A DNA stretch of 64,000 nucleotides, taken from contig NC_092562.1 in NCBI RefSeq assembly GCF_037975245.1, positions 30,206,054 through 30,270,053 on the forward strand, given 5' to 3'. The position numbers were made by a program, and so were the translations under genes. This document shows, in pieces, positions 13,108 to 23,780 of this stretch; the first letter of the stretch is position 1, and the number at the start of each line of letters is the position of its first letter. Source of the DNA: Apostichopus japonicus (taxonomy: Eukaryota; Echinodermata; Holothuroidea; Aspidochirotida; Stichopodidae). The notes below the pieces were generated by a model that saw only the letters and a list, made by a program, of their open reading frames with translations, did no database searches and had not been told where the DNA came from.

Positions 13108-15783
13108 TCATGAGTGGAAACAATTATGCTTCAGTGGAAGCAGGAGTCTTCCTTGAACTGGATAAGCTGACAATGGATAATAGTCACAAAGTTCCGAAAC
13201 CTTCAGACAGTCTATATCATTTGATGGTTGCAGCAAGTACACACCTAGTTCCTCAAGAAGGGTAGCATTATGCAGTTTAACAACAAGAAATGCATCATTG
13301 TTACATAAAAGAGTCAACAGAATACAGCCAAATTGCAAGACTGAATCTGTACATTTGCATGCCAAAAACAAACCTGCACTGTACTGAGTACCATAGACCT
13401 TTAATTTGTTACTCACTGTGGCTGAATCAACCTGTAACTCTTTTGACTGCAGGGAAGCCCTAATTTCAGGACTAAAAATCTCAGGATTTAGTTGCTCACC
13501 TTTTTCAATGAAATTTTTTTCAGGAAACATACTCCCTGCACTATTATATGCCTGCAGCTGCTGATGTCTTTCTGACAGCGTATGTGTTACATTAACAAAG
13601 TTATGGCAATTCCTAGCACACCGTTTGAAGTAAGAGTGTTTGCTTTCAAACCTCAGTGTCCACACTCTGATTAAAGGGCCAAACTTAACTGTCAACTCTG
13701 GATAATGACAAAGAAAGTGATGTTTTGGTCTAAGCTTCACATCAGGAAAGATTTGTTTTCTTTCCTCATGGTACTCTTCTATTAACACCTTCAGATAAAC
13801 AATTTCATCCCATGATATTTGAGGAGCACAAACAAGCTGAACAATCTCTCTTAAACGCAGAAATTGTTTCCAAACATTGTCAGATTTATCCCAAATTTGC
13901 TGGCCCACCAAAATTGGGAGAAGTTTAAGCAAACACCAGTTCTCAACTGCATTTCCACCAAGTCTGCTTTTATTTGAATTTATCTGAGCAGGCTTGTTAT
14001 TGATGTCACTACCAGTGAACTTAAACAGTTCTAACTTTCTGTTTAAGTCTTGGTACGTAAACCAATGTCTCTGATTAACCCAGTAATCGATATAGAGTTT
14101 CAAATCATAATCCACTACCCCTTCAAAAAGGTCATGGCCCAAGCAAGGTGGCAGGCCAGGATTACAGACATGGAAGTAATTTAAATTATTGAAGAGGGAG
14201 TTAAATTTAATACCCTCAAAGCTATCTTCACCAGACTGTTGGAGATGTTCTACACATCTGTCATATTCGGTGGGACTTCTGCACTTTCCCAGAGCATATG
14301 GCTCACCTGACTGAAATTCAGCTGAACTCAGTAAGCAATACCTACAATAATGTTTAGATGAAAAGCTTTCAACAAATCCGCCAATAGTGTGTGAGCCTAA
14401 ATTATCTCCTAGTATGCATGCCAATGAACCTTTCCGAATTTGCCCACCTTTGACCTGTACACCAGTTTCTTCTAGTAATTTCAAGTCTCTTAATAGCCTT
14501 TTAAATACTTTTTCTTGTCCATACTTCTTGAAATCAACCTCTCTACAAAGAAGTGCAAGTTGCAATGACTCTACCTGGGACCTATACTGAGGAGGAATGT
14601 TTCCCAGAGTGAAATACACAGCCAATATTTTATGTTTCTTTTTGGCAGATCCAAGTGGATTCACTACTTCAAAGGCATCTTGGAATAAAATAACCGACAA
14701 TGCATTTTCCTCACTTCCAAAAAGTGTATTTTCTTTGAAAATTTTCCCATCTGTTATATCTGTAAACACTGGTAGCTGCATGTTGTTGGCTCTCCTGTCT
14801 GATTTTATTGGAATCAAGTCATTATCAATGAGAACTTTAATTGTCTGCAAGATGGGAACATAATGACAGTAATGCATTTTTCCTGAAATATCCCTCCCAA
14901 GGGGAACAGCTTCTGGGGAAACAAAATTCAGTGACTTAAAGTACTCTTTTCTACTATGTTTTGAGCGCAGTTCTCCCTTCTTACTGTCCAAAGCAACATC
15001 CCACTCATTTCCCAAGTTAAGGTCATCTAATAATGAATGAATACGGTCATTACAAATGTTTTCGGCCCTTAATTTTGCTGTAAGCCTAACTTTAAGAGAT
15101 TCTAGGCAAATGTCATGTATGTTTCTTAGTTCCTCTACAATAATTTGTACGGTTGATTCTGGGACTAATTGTTTCCCTTGCAGCTTAAGTAGAAATAATG
15201 CAAAACTTTTCAAAAATTCCCCTTTTGACTGATCAGAATTACTCTCAACTTCTATGACATTGTCATGTTCAGTTTCCCCAAATTCCATATCCAAACTTTC
15301 TTCTGCAGTAGTGGGCTTATTAGCATTGCCAGTTTCTACATCATAATTATTTGCTGTTTCTGAAATTACAGCATCAAATCTGAAACTTTTGTGAGCATTT
15401 TTCACACGTTTTGCACACCAATTTCTGTGGCAACGAGACAAATGAACACAAAATGTTGCCTTTTTGTGGTACCTTCTCTTGCATGAAACATACGGGCATT
15501 CAACTGTCTGACCATTATTCATGTGACTTTTGAGATGACTTAAAAATGCATGCAAATCAGAGCATTCTTTCTTACAGTATGCAATAACACACTTCAGTGG
15601 TACATTAACAGAATGAAATCTGTTTGACTGCTCTACATGTCTCTGGTTACGATGCTTCCTTGTTATATGAAAACAGCACCGAAATTGAGAATTGGCTTGA
15701 TTTCTATGGCGCCGTCCATGAGCCACATACTCACTCACTGAACGTGTTGTTACCTTGCAAATGTTGCAAAGTCCAACAAACAT
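13108..15783 (-). CDS. Zinc-finger DDE transposase, CACTA/EnSpm-like (about 891 aa)
   Basis: One long open frame starts at the ATG at 15783; an in-frame GTG lies 12 nt upstream. Positions here count from the ATG. Three C2H2 fingers occupy residues about 6-26, 65-87 and 96-119. A catalytic-type core follows: FQDAFEVVNPLG (Asp about 369), ILGDNLGSHTIGGF (Asp about 460), a KHYCRYC cysteine pair (about 477-483) and GHDLFEGVV (Asp 551/Glu 554). Near the C-terminus are RPKHHFLCHYPE and RFESKHSYFKR. This order resembles the large transposase of CACTA-type elements (Transposase_21-like); the catalytic residues are inferred. The frame is intact, so this gene looks recently active or constrained. It lies between the termini, upstream of the SAM-domain gene on the same strand. 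Confidence 0.75.
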   Translation of the reverse strand: MFVGLCNICKVTTRSVSEYVAHGRRHRNQANSQFRCCFHITRKHRNQRHVEQSNRFHSVNVPLKCVIAYCKKECSDLHAFLSHLKSHMNNGQTVECPYVSCKRRYHKKATFCVHLSRCHRNWCAKRVKNAHKSFRFDAVISETANNYDVETGNANKPTTAEESLDMEFGETEHDNVIEVESNSDQSKGEFLKSFALFLLKLQGKQLVPESTVQIIVEELRNIHDICLESLKVRLTAKLRAENICNDRIHSLLDDLNLGNEWDVALDSKKGELRSKHSRKEYFKSLNFVSPEAVPLGRDISGKMHYCHYVPILQTIKVLIDNDLIPIKSDRRANNMQLPVFTDITDGKIFKENTLFGSEENALSVILFQDAFEVVNPLGSAKKKHKILAVYFTLGNIPPQYRSQVESLQLALLCREVDFKKYGQEKVFKRLLRDLKLLEETGVQVKGGQIRKGSLACILGDNLGSHTIGGFVESFSSKHYCRYCLLSSAEFQSGEPYALGKCRSPTEYDRCVEHLQQSGEDSFEGIKFNSLFNNLNYFHVCNPGLPPCLGHDLFEGVVDYDLKLYIDYWVNQRHWFTYQDLNRKLELFKFTGSDINNKPAQINSNKSRLGGNAVENWCLLKLLPILVGQQIWDKSDNVWKQFLRLREIVQLVCAPQISWDEIVYLKVLIEEYHEERKQIFPDVKLRPKHHFLCHYPELTVKFGPLIRVWTLRFESKHSYFKRCARNCHNFVNVTHTLSERHQQLQAYNSAGSMFPEKNFIEKGEQLNPEIFSPEIRASLQSKELQVDSATVSNKLKVYGTQYSAGLFLACKCTDSVLQFGCILLTLLCNNDAFLVVKLHNATLLEELGVYLLQPSNDIDCLKVSELCDYYPLSAYPVQGRLLLPLKHNCFHS

Positions 15784-17239
15784 TTTTAGTCTCACGACGT
15801 ACAGAACTATGAGAATACGAGTAGGAAAACCCTGCCAATTTGGAAAAGTTTGAATAACCTACTTATAAACCCACACCAATTTCATTTGCACTAACTTCGG
15901 TTGTTAAAGCTACAGTGAATTTACACAATTTTTATATGTTTGAAGTTGAACATGTACTGAGTACAGCTACAGTACAAGATATAGGAAAGCTCTTGCCTAC
16001 TTGCTTCTTTTTGTACACATGATTTTGTCTAGATGCATAATCAATGCAAATGGTTGTGTCAAAATGATGACAGACTGTGGTACTGGTAGTGTGGACAGGC
16101 TCAGTCCAACTCATACTGGTTCTCACACAGTAAAACTACTGTAGCATTACTGTTAGGCCCTAAGCTTTGTTGGGTATCATAGGTTTTCAAAGCTAATGAG
16201 TAATAAACTTAATCAACAATTCGGTTAAAAGCAGCCTATTAATATTAATAGTCTAGGCTACAGCCGCACAGGCAATAGCAAAAACCTAAGTATCTAAATT
16301 GTATATGGGCCAAGCCTATAGGCCTAGGCTATTATTTTATTTCATCAATATCGCTCCGGACTAAGACCACCGTTAGCCACTGATGCCTAACGTTATGCTA
16401 GGCCCTTCGCTATTAGGCCTAGCCTATAACTATAAAGCTCAGTTATCGCATCCGTTATACAAAAACATTTAACAGATTTTCCGAAACGGCAAGAAAAAGC
16501 CTTCTAAGAATTTGTTATTGATGAATAGTCAATGTTTCTACCAACTTATTTGCTAACAAAACTTGAATGAACTTCCACTACACCCACCTCAGTCGAATAT
16601 TGCAGAATTCTCCTGCGTCATCAGTGAAAAGGCAGCTAGTGTTGTGTACTGCATGCTGGACGCAAGCAGTAGTAGTGTGTACGTACGTACGTGGTCGAAG
16701 TTCGGTGCGCTGTTGTATTGTACGTATAACTGAAAAAGTTTCTTGTGCACTGATACGTCAGGCCGTGGACTGTTATTTTGGCGGGAAACGTTAATATGCA
16801 TATGTTACACTCGTGAACCCAGATGGAAACCGTGACCTTAGGTCACCGAGCCATTGCGAAACCTCTGGACTGCATTAGGTGTGCCATACGCGCTGTACGT
16901 TGTTTTTCACTCCAATGCAACCTTTAACAACATCTGTCTCACCCACATGCTCGCTGTATCACGAAATCGATCGGCATTTACTCAAATTTAAATTATTTGA
17001 AATAAAAATGCCCAAATTAAATAGAATGTTTTTCGTCTTTTTAGTGCGCATTCAATGCCAATTGAAAACAGTTAATAATGATCACAATTTTTTTAAACCC
17101 CAGAGCTTCCGTGCATGGGCATCGCCCAAAGGTCCCGAAAACACATTGACTAACCTAGGGCCCGAAACGGGTCCCTGGACCACACACCCGAGATGAGCGC
17201 ATCCCATATATTGCTCAGTCAGATTGTGCTTGAAGAAAC
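15784..17239. promoter_or_regulatory. 5' flank of the transposase inside the element
   Basis: Non-coding sequence upstream of the transposase start, where its promoter should lie. It has an ACGTACGTACGT run at about 16681-16692 and a cluster of TAGGCCTA-like words at 16230-16440. No clear TATA box or upstream exon was identified. Confidence 0.35.
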
Positions 17240-17673
17240 ATACGATGAATTGGTCTATAAAAGGACCCTAAAGTGTTGCTAATTGAAATACTAAATATTT
17301 GTTTTTCCGTAAAAATGAAAAGTTTCTGTTTAAAAACATTTTTTGTCGTAGTAAATACAAATTGATGGTAAAAAAAAACAGTGCGATCATGTTATTGCAA
17401 TAAAACAGATATAAGTTGTAAAATAACAGGATTTTTCAACTGTTACTTTAATTTACAGTTACTTCTGTAAAAATATTAATGATTGCAGTCAAATTTTGTT
17501 AAAAAAATAGAAAATAATTGTTTTCTAAATAAACAGAAAATATAGGTTATATTACATTTTGTTTTTGTAGCAATACAAACTGTTTGTAAAAATACAGTAA
17601 TTTTTGGTTAATGGGAAAAAACCGGAAATTTATGTTAAAAAAGTCTGTAAACTGACAGATATTTTTAACAGTG
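17240..17673. repeat. Right subterminal region of the CACTA-like element
   Basis: AT-rich sequence with many short CTGTAAA, TTACAG and TGTTTTTA words in both orientations, ending in CTGACAGATATTTTTAACAG then TG. It has the same word content as the left end but not the regular 96-bp array. Confidence 0.65.
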
Positions 17674-17675
17674 TA

Positions 17676-18518
17676 GTATATGCTTTGTTTAATTCACTGA
17701 TTGCTCGACGGGCATCAATGGAATTTGTGCAAGTCTTTGTTTAGATTAATTTGCATAAAATGCAGGTAAAGGGTCGGTATGAATAGGCCGGGTAAGCAGG
17801 TCTGGGCGTGGTATTCGTGTTTGATATAATATACTTGGTGCAAGGGTGCTGGGTGCACCACAGCAGTTACTTGTTGCAGTTGGACACGATGTCCGTTGGG
17901 CGACGTTAGCCCGCAGTACTTCGCTATTCTAATATAGTATATGTAGGGGCAACTTCGGTTCCCCGCTGATGAATTCGTGGCAATATATCTTGTCATATAT
18001 CGTAAAGGACGTACCGATACGTGTAAAAAGCCGGAAACTGACCGAATTCCGTAAGTGTCTCATTTTCTTATGTATACTAAGTCAAACCTTACTATGCAGT
18101 AGAGGGAGCGCAACTAGTTAGTCGTATTCTTGTTTCTTATTTGAGTGTAGCGAGGCCGGAATATGCCAGAGATTGGAAAGCACATATAAAGTATATTTAT
18201 GAGAAGTTTGTTAGTATCGAATGTCTGTACAGGGAGGGCATATTGTAAATAGTTGATAAGTGTTAATAAGGTGTAAAATGATGGGATCATACAATGAGAT
18301 TAATGCATGTTTGATATGTTTCATATTGCCGATGTAACGTCTTATTTGTGTGAAATATTTGTTTATACAATGCGTACATTTTACGTTGTGTTTCAGGGTT
18401 TTTGCCCCTGGTTACGAGGACTACATAAAGCTCATACAAAAGACACACGCCAACCGAGTATTAACGTTGTCCAGTCGAATAGTTTTACCTTACCCGTGAC
18501 ACAATGGAATGCAAGTAT
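17676..18518. other. Unassigned sequence with a short coding-like stretch
   Basis: No known gene is seen. At 18397-18497, after a TTGTGTTTCAG acceptor-like site, one frame reads VFAPGYEDYIKLIQKTHANR and continues about a dozen residues to a stop. It looks protein-like but I recognise no family. It could be a lone exon or retroelement debris, and it ends next to the solo LTR. Confidence 0.3.
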
Positions 18519-19652
18519 TGTAACGCCGCCCGCCCCTAAGACTTCTCCCTTGCCCGTAGTTGGTAACTTCCCCAGAAACACCAGGAAGTACAGTCAGAGA
18601 TGCAGACACGTTTTTTTTTTAGGTTAACTCGATTATTATTCTCCACCTGATTTTCCAAGCAAGTCTGCTCAACAAATTATAGCGATCACAGTACAAAATC
18701 AAAGAAACAAACGTAATGACGGACTAAGTAATAAAACAGACTAAAGCATACGTAGTTTGTACGCACTGCGTCAATAACGCAAAACGAACGCAGTGCGTCA
18801 ATAACGCAAAATTAAAGCACTGCGTCAATAACGCAAAACGAACGTACTTTAACCTAGACTACGGTCACACAGGCATACGAATGTATCCTCTACGAAAGAG
18901 AACGCAGGTCCCAAATAGTAAGACTAGTTTCTAGAAGATATACGATGAACTGTACATGGGCTGTGTGTACAGTTAGGCCAGCCTAGTGCTCAGATATGTT
19001 ACGTTAAAGCTTCGATTCAAGTGAATTCGTCGAGAAGAAGAATTGATGCCAGATACTTCGTTAAAGTAACGTGCAAGTTGTTTCCTATAAGATAAAGAAA
19101 TGCTTAGAAAATGAGACCAGTCAAACTACTGTCCCAGTGATAATTTCTAAGGGCTTATATACGTCAGTTACACAGCGTTAATACTCTTAACATTTGATAG
19201 ACATTACGATAGTCACGTCAAATACATTTATCAATGATTTACGTATAGTTAATTTTTAAAGGACTAACGGAAAATAAGTTTTATTGGCTTTAGTGTCAGA
19301 AATTATCCGTTGACCCTCTGTTGACGTGCGTCCTCGGTGCTTTCGTAGGTAGCTCAACACGTGTTAAATTCTTTCTTATGTTATCCATGTGTGAAAGTAA
19401 CGAAAATTGTTCTCTTTTGAGACAAATAACTTGATTGGTTGTGCCTCGCGCATCACGCGAGCATTTAGTGATAGAAAAACAAACGCTACTGTGATTGGCT
19501 ATTTTACTGAGACAGCTGTACTACTATTATGGAATATATTTTTGGACTTCCGCTGTATCTGAGATAAAATACAAAAGATTGATACAAGCACCGAATTGTT
19601 TGCAAGAAAAGCTAACAGCGAGGTAAACAATAAAGGGTGAATTTACGTTACA
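18519..19652 (+). mobile_element. Solo LTR (1.13 kb), Ty3/gypsy-like
   Basis: The segment starts TGTAACG and ends CGTTACA, the TG...CA ends of a long terminal repeat. GTAT flanks both sides (18515-18518 and 19653-19656), a 4-bp target duplication. A TATA-like GATAAAATACA at about 19562 and AATAAA at about 19629 are placed as expected for an LTR promoter and polyadenylation signal. No gag or pol lies beside it, so it probably arose by recombination between two LTRs. The gypsy assignment rests on TSD size only. Confidence 0.65.
18764..18844. repeat. Three tandem 27-bp units in the solo LTR
   Basis: CACTGCGTCAATAACGCAAA with a 7-base tail repeats exactly three times, the middle unit with small changes. 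Each unit holds a TGCGTCAATAACGCA imperfect inverted repeat. Tandem repeats of this kind often act as enhancer elements in LTRs. Confidence 0.85.
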
Positions 19653-20549
19653 GTATACTCAGATGAAAGATAAAAAATAGGGTAAACTTTTAATATCAAA
19701 GATGCTGAAATATAGTATATTTGATAAAGAAATGCAACTAAATAAAATATATGGATTTTCCCTATTCCCCCTGTACATAATATGATGTTTGCGACCCTCT
19801 GGTGGGGGCTGTGCGTAATTTTGGAAGTTAGCCTCGGAAGAAGCCATGGTGTTACAAAGTCTTCAAAAATGTGAGTGAGACAAAAATAGCAGGAACACCC
19901 AATTTGTTTAGCAAAGGTGTGCCGGTGCTCCCTGGTTATTGTCCATGAACGTGAAGTTTTTTTTCACGGTGAAAATCTGTTGCATGAGAACTTTGATGTC
20001 AGAGAAGTGTGGACCTTCTTGGACAGGGCTGCACACGCGGCTGCGATACTTTTAGCATGGAGGATGTTAGGGTAAAGAGAAGTGACGTCGAAAGTACCGA
20101 TGATGGCTGTACTGGGGATTTGGTTCTTGATATCTCCAAGTTTCCTGAGTAAGTCTGGAGTGTAATGGATGTAATAGTTAATCTGAGGAATAAGAGGTTT
20201 GATGAAGTGGTCCACAAACAAGGATATCTTCTCGTTGGGGACCCATTGCCTGAGATGATAGGCCTACCAGGGTTACCAGGCTTTTGAATTTTGGGCAGAA
20301 GATAAAACCTGGCTGCCTTACAGTCTGTGGGAGGAAGGAAAGCAACAGCCTTCTTAGAGATCTGGTTCCGCTGGTACATATCAGTGATGGCCTGTTTTAT
20401 TATGCTGGGGGAAAATATCTGTGGGATCAGAATCATGAAAAGTGAAAATATCGTTGTTGGAGAGATGACGCATGGCCAGGGACGTCGCTAGAGGGGGGGT
20501 GTGGGGGGTGTCTCACCCCCCCAATCTTGGTAAAAATGACGATAGTTGG

Positions 20550-20662
20550 AAAATTTGAGTGCGACAGTCGGAATTTCCGACTGTCGGAATTTCCGACTGT
20601 CGCCAGCTTCAATTCGGAATTTCCGACTGTCGCGCAATAATTTTTCTGACTGTCGCATTCTT
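20550..20662. repeat. Cluster of palindromic TCGGAATTTCCGA units
   Basis: The words CGGAATTTCCGACTGTCG and GACTGTCGC recur about five times just inside the left end of the outer hAT element. Related words (GTCGGAATTTTCTGACT, GTTGGAATTTCAGCC) lie near its right end at 21999-22050. These look like subterminal binding repeats. Confidence 0.65.
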
Positions 20663-20931
20663 ATTTTCATATGTTCTTGTAATTTGTGAGTGACATAAAA
20701 TTTTCGATCAAAATTGACCTTTAATCAGTCATATTTACCACGTTTTCCTCGTCACATTGAGAAATTGTATCTCGCGATCCTTATACTCCACCATACAAAA
20801 CTTGGTATGATTTTGAATACTCTAAAAAAAAATACAACGTTCGCCAGCTTCAATTCGGAAAATTTATGTATTAATTTTTCTATTGGGTGGGTCGACCCTG
20901 TTCGCTAGCTTAAAGTAAGTTCAGGATATAC

Positions 20932-21785
20932 CAGGGACGTAGCCAGGGGGAGCAGGGGAGCGACTGCTCCCCCTTTGAGTGTCGAAAAAAATGTTTAAAA
21001 ACTGTTGTTTTTTTAGCATGGTATTTTGTCAGTGCTCTTTTGATCTTGAATACTCGTCAACTCCGTTAACTCGATTATAATCGTAATAACATGCAGGCCT
21101 ACTGATTCAACTACTTACTTAGTTTGGCAGATGCAATTAGATAAATTTAGCCTATTTCAAACCTACAGTTGGCCACTGCGTAATAAAATACATATTGCCT
21201 ACCTAACCTCACTCGATGGAATGTCACGAACCGTATGCACAACGACGACGACAAGTTCGTTCTCATCCGTTCTATGATTCGTCCTTAGTTGTTGCACGAA
21301 CAGCATGTTATGAAGCTAAGCTAGCAATCGTACGTGATACGCACTTCCTATAAATAATTATTACACTGTTAATACACGGAGATAACGATATTTTTTAGGC
21401 CACTGCAAATCTGGCTGTCTTACAAAATATGAAAGTTTATATTGTCCATCAGTTAAGTTCGTCAAATGTATTTAAGTCCAGACATTGGACAATAAACAAG
21501 AATCATCCTTCTGGAAAAATTGCAAAAGAGCACTATGTTTGTCTTTCTGATATATTATGTAAAAGAACATGTAAAAGAATTCAAACAGGAAACAAAATCT
21601 GCTGATAATATGATATCATATCATAATGATGAAACTGGCAACAAATTGCACCAGATCGCATCTAAGGACCTTCAATTGTTCAAAAAAAATCTCAAAGGGG
21701 AGGGGGACACCCCCTCCCCTTAGACCCCTCCCCCATATCAATCGCAAAAAGTGCTTCCCCTTTCAAATTCCTGGCTACGACGTTG
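20932..21785. mobile_element. hAT-type non-autonomous transposon (inner), nested
   Basis: It starts CAGGGACGTAGCCAGG and ends CCTGGCTACGACGTTG. GGATATAC flanks both ends (20924-20931 and 21786-21793), a perfect 8-bp duplication. It inserted into the outer element, whose ends are related but distinct. There is no coding capacity; the right end carries a C-rich CCCCTCCCC block. Confidence 0.85.
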
Positions 21786-22138
21786 GGATATACATTGTCT
21801 CTATGGTATACAATTAAAACACTCAATGCTAATCTACGGAAGTTTAAATGTGCCATCAACATAAGCAAAACTTTGCCCCATAAGGTACAAATGTATTGAA
21901 AACAGTTCGGAACAAAAGTGCAGTCGCGAAAGATGGGGTGTCTGACTGACACTGACCGTATCGTTGACGATGAGTGCGGGGGGGGGGGGTACAAGGGAGC
22001 AGTCGGAATTTTCTGACTCCAAAACCCATCCAGTTGGAATTTCAGCCACTACACCCCCCCCAATCATCAGGCCTTAGCTACGTCCCTGCGCATGGCTTCC
22101 TTGATATAATACTGTTGATCCTGGATGACAACTGCAGA

Positions 22139-23200
22139 CAGTGGCGGACTGGCCACACATGCATTTGGGCAATGCCCGGTGGGCCAGTGGGCTGGGGAGC
22201 CTGGTAAAATTACAGCCCATTTTCACAGTAGTTAATAGAATACAGACGGGCTGTGTAGAAATATATTTTTAACTGTGGGAATCAGCTCATGAAATCACCC
22301 TGTAGTTGGTCTGTTAGTTCGTAACAAAAGAATGTGCTATTGGCAACCCGTCTGTGCTAATATTCTTACGATAAGATATACAAGTACGGAGACCAATGCA
22401 TTCTGACATAAACATAGCATTGGCAGAGTATATAGATTTTATTAATCTGCACCTCGTCCTCCAGAAAACGAAGTAAAACATGCAAAATCTCATGATATTA
22501 TTTGGTTACCACTCAGTAGCTAAGTCCTGAGAGATTATGTATGAATAAAAATGACCCACATACAGTAGGGTGTTTGGTTATCAAATGTTAGTCGACGAAT
22601 TTGAGTATTTGTCCTCGATTTCGCGAAATAGGTCCCCACACTAATTGAAATGGGCGACAAAAGTGTGTGTAAGTAAAGGGTACTACCCTATAGAAAATCA
22701 TGATTCCTAGTACAGAATGTGACATAAAGAGACTCAAGAGAGGGACATAAAGGGTGGGACATGGAGAGAGGGACACGGGTGAGAGACGAAGAAGGAGGGG
22801 AGAGGGAAGTGGGGACTGGCGAGGAACGTGTAGAGAGAGACGTTTATAGATGGACGTAGGCGCGGATCCAGAGGGGGGGGGGTCCAGGGGGTCCGGACCC
22901 CCTGCTCTAAAACATATATTGTTGTTTATTTTTGTTAATGTTTTTAACTTTTCTCAGTTTAATCAAGTGTTGCTTCTGGGAAATAATTATTGGGTCTATT
23001 TATAGGATTATGGTTACCTACAAAATTGAGAAATATAGCACCATTTTGCATCTAGGCATTCCTTAACTTAAAAAAAATCACCCCTCCCCTTAGACCCCTC
23101 CCCTAGGACGGCGATCACTATGTAAGTAATATATCAATGAATAACGGGACCGTCTTTGTGAAAAATACCCGGGCCGGTTTTAAGACCCAGTCCGCAGCTG
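22139..23200. mobile_element. hAT-like non-autonomous transposon in the Penelope element
   Basis: The left end reads CAGTGGCGGACTGG and the right end CCCAGTCCGCAGCTG. The flanks ACTGCAGA (22131-22138) and ATGCAGGA (23201-23208) are an eroded 8-bp duplication. Removing it joins IIKPAYKS to AVVIQDQQ, the expected Penelope order, which supports the borders. A further repeat with a GGCGCGGATCCAGAGGGG start at about 22858 sits inside. Confidence 0.7.
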
Positions 23201-23780
23201 ATGCAGGACTTTTGTAGGCTGGCTTGATGATAATGTCAGTGCGAGACAGTGAGAGAGTGCTGTACGTTCACCTCTTGGAAGGTTGTTGTGCGGAGAGCAG
23301 AGTTTTACTGGTTAATTTCAGAGTTGACGACTTGTGTGTATAGGCTTCTAAAATAGGGACTCTGTTCTTAGGAGACATCCAAGAACTTTTCTTGCAGAAG
23401 GGTCCCCGTTCAGTTGGAGGATCATCTAGGAAGAACCGGGCAAATGATGGAGGAGTAGGACAGAAGTTAAGTCCATTGGAGAGAAGCATAAGTTCTGCAC
23501 TGGTAACAGTAGAACAAGAGAAATTAACAACTGTAGTTGAGGATGGTGGGGTCCGGGGCTTTCTAAAACGGTTGCAATTAAGCGGTACGTTTGCGTCTTT
23601 TCAGAAGGTCAATCATTTTCTTCTTTCTTCTTTCTGTGAGTTATGTGTTCATCGTTGGGGCTATCTAAAGACGATTGGCAGTGTTTGGTAAGGATATGTT
23701 GATGAGACGGATGGAGGTGCTGTGTACACGGGCGGCGATTTGTTTCAAATATTGGGGGGGGGGGGACATTTGCTTGGATG

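Larger units (their letters stand above)
3859..17673 (-). mobile_element. 13.8-kb CACTA/EnSpm (CMC)-like DNA transposon with two genes
   Basis: The left end reads CACTGTTAAAAA and the right end is its complement, TTTTTAACAGTG. TA flanks each end (3857-3858 and 17674-17675), a possible 2-bp target duplication. CTA before and TAG after could instead extend the inverted repeat. Both ends carry hundreds of bases of recurring CTGTAAA/TTTACAG words, the subterminal repeats typical of CACTA elements. Both genes lie inside on the minus strand: a zinc-finger DDE transposase (15783-13108) and a SAM-domain gene (12432-7184). Gene content, termini and subterminal repeats agree, so I am fairly sure this is one element. 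The assignment within the CACTA/Mirage/Chapaev group is by family resemblance only. Confidence 0.75.
20477..22088. mobile_element. hAT-type non-autonomous transposon (outer), in the Penelope element
   Basis: The ends read CAGGGACGTCGCTAG and TTAGCTACGTCCCTG. CGCATGGC occurs directly outside both ends (20469-20476 and 22089-22096), a perfect 8-bp target duplication, and CAGGG ends plus 8 bp are typical of hAT elements. Removing it rejoins the Penelope frame at the residues AMRHLSN. No transposase is readable. It contains a second hAT element. Confidence 0.85.
19930..23690 (-). pseudogene. Penelope-like retroelement, broken by two transposon insertions
   Basis: On the minus strand the pieces read in Penelope order. 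LLSNGLNFCPTPP lies at about 23450-23489 and TDIIIKPAYKSP at about 23209-23245. An insertion follows, then AVVIQDQQYYIKEA at about 22097-22138. After a second insertion come MRHLSNNDIF, RFYLLPKIQKPGNPGRPIIS and SLYPNI, ending near 19950. LPKIxKPGNPGRPIxS is diagnostic of Penelope reverse transcriptases. The FDVTSLYPNI piece is RT motif A. The motif with the paired catalytic aspartates and the GIY-YIG endonuclease are not present, and there are several frameshifts. The element is dead and truncated at its 3' side. Confidence 0.75.

Noticed and set aside
19659-19847. Minus-strand open frame of 62 codons after the solo LTR
   Set aside because: Too short and without recognisable features.
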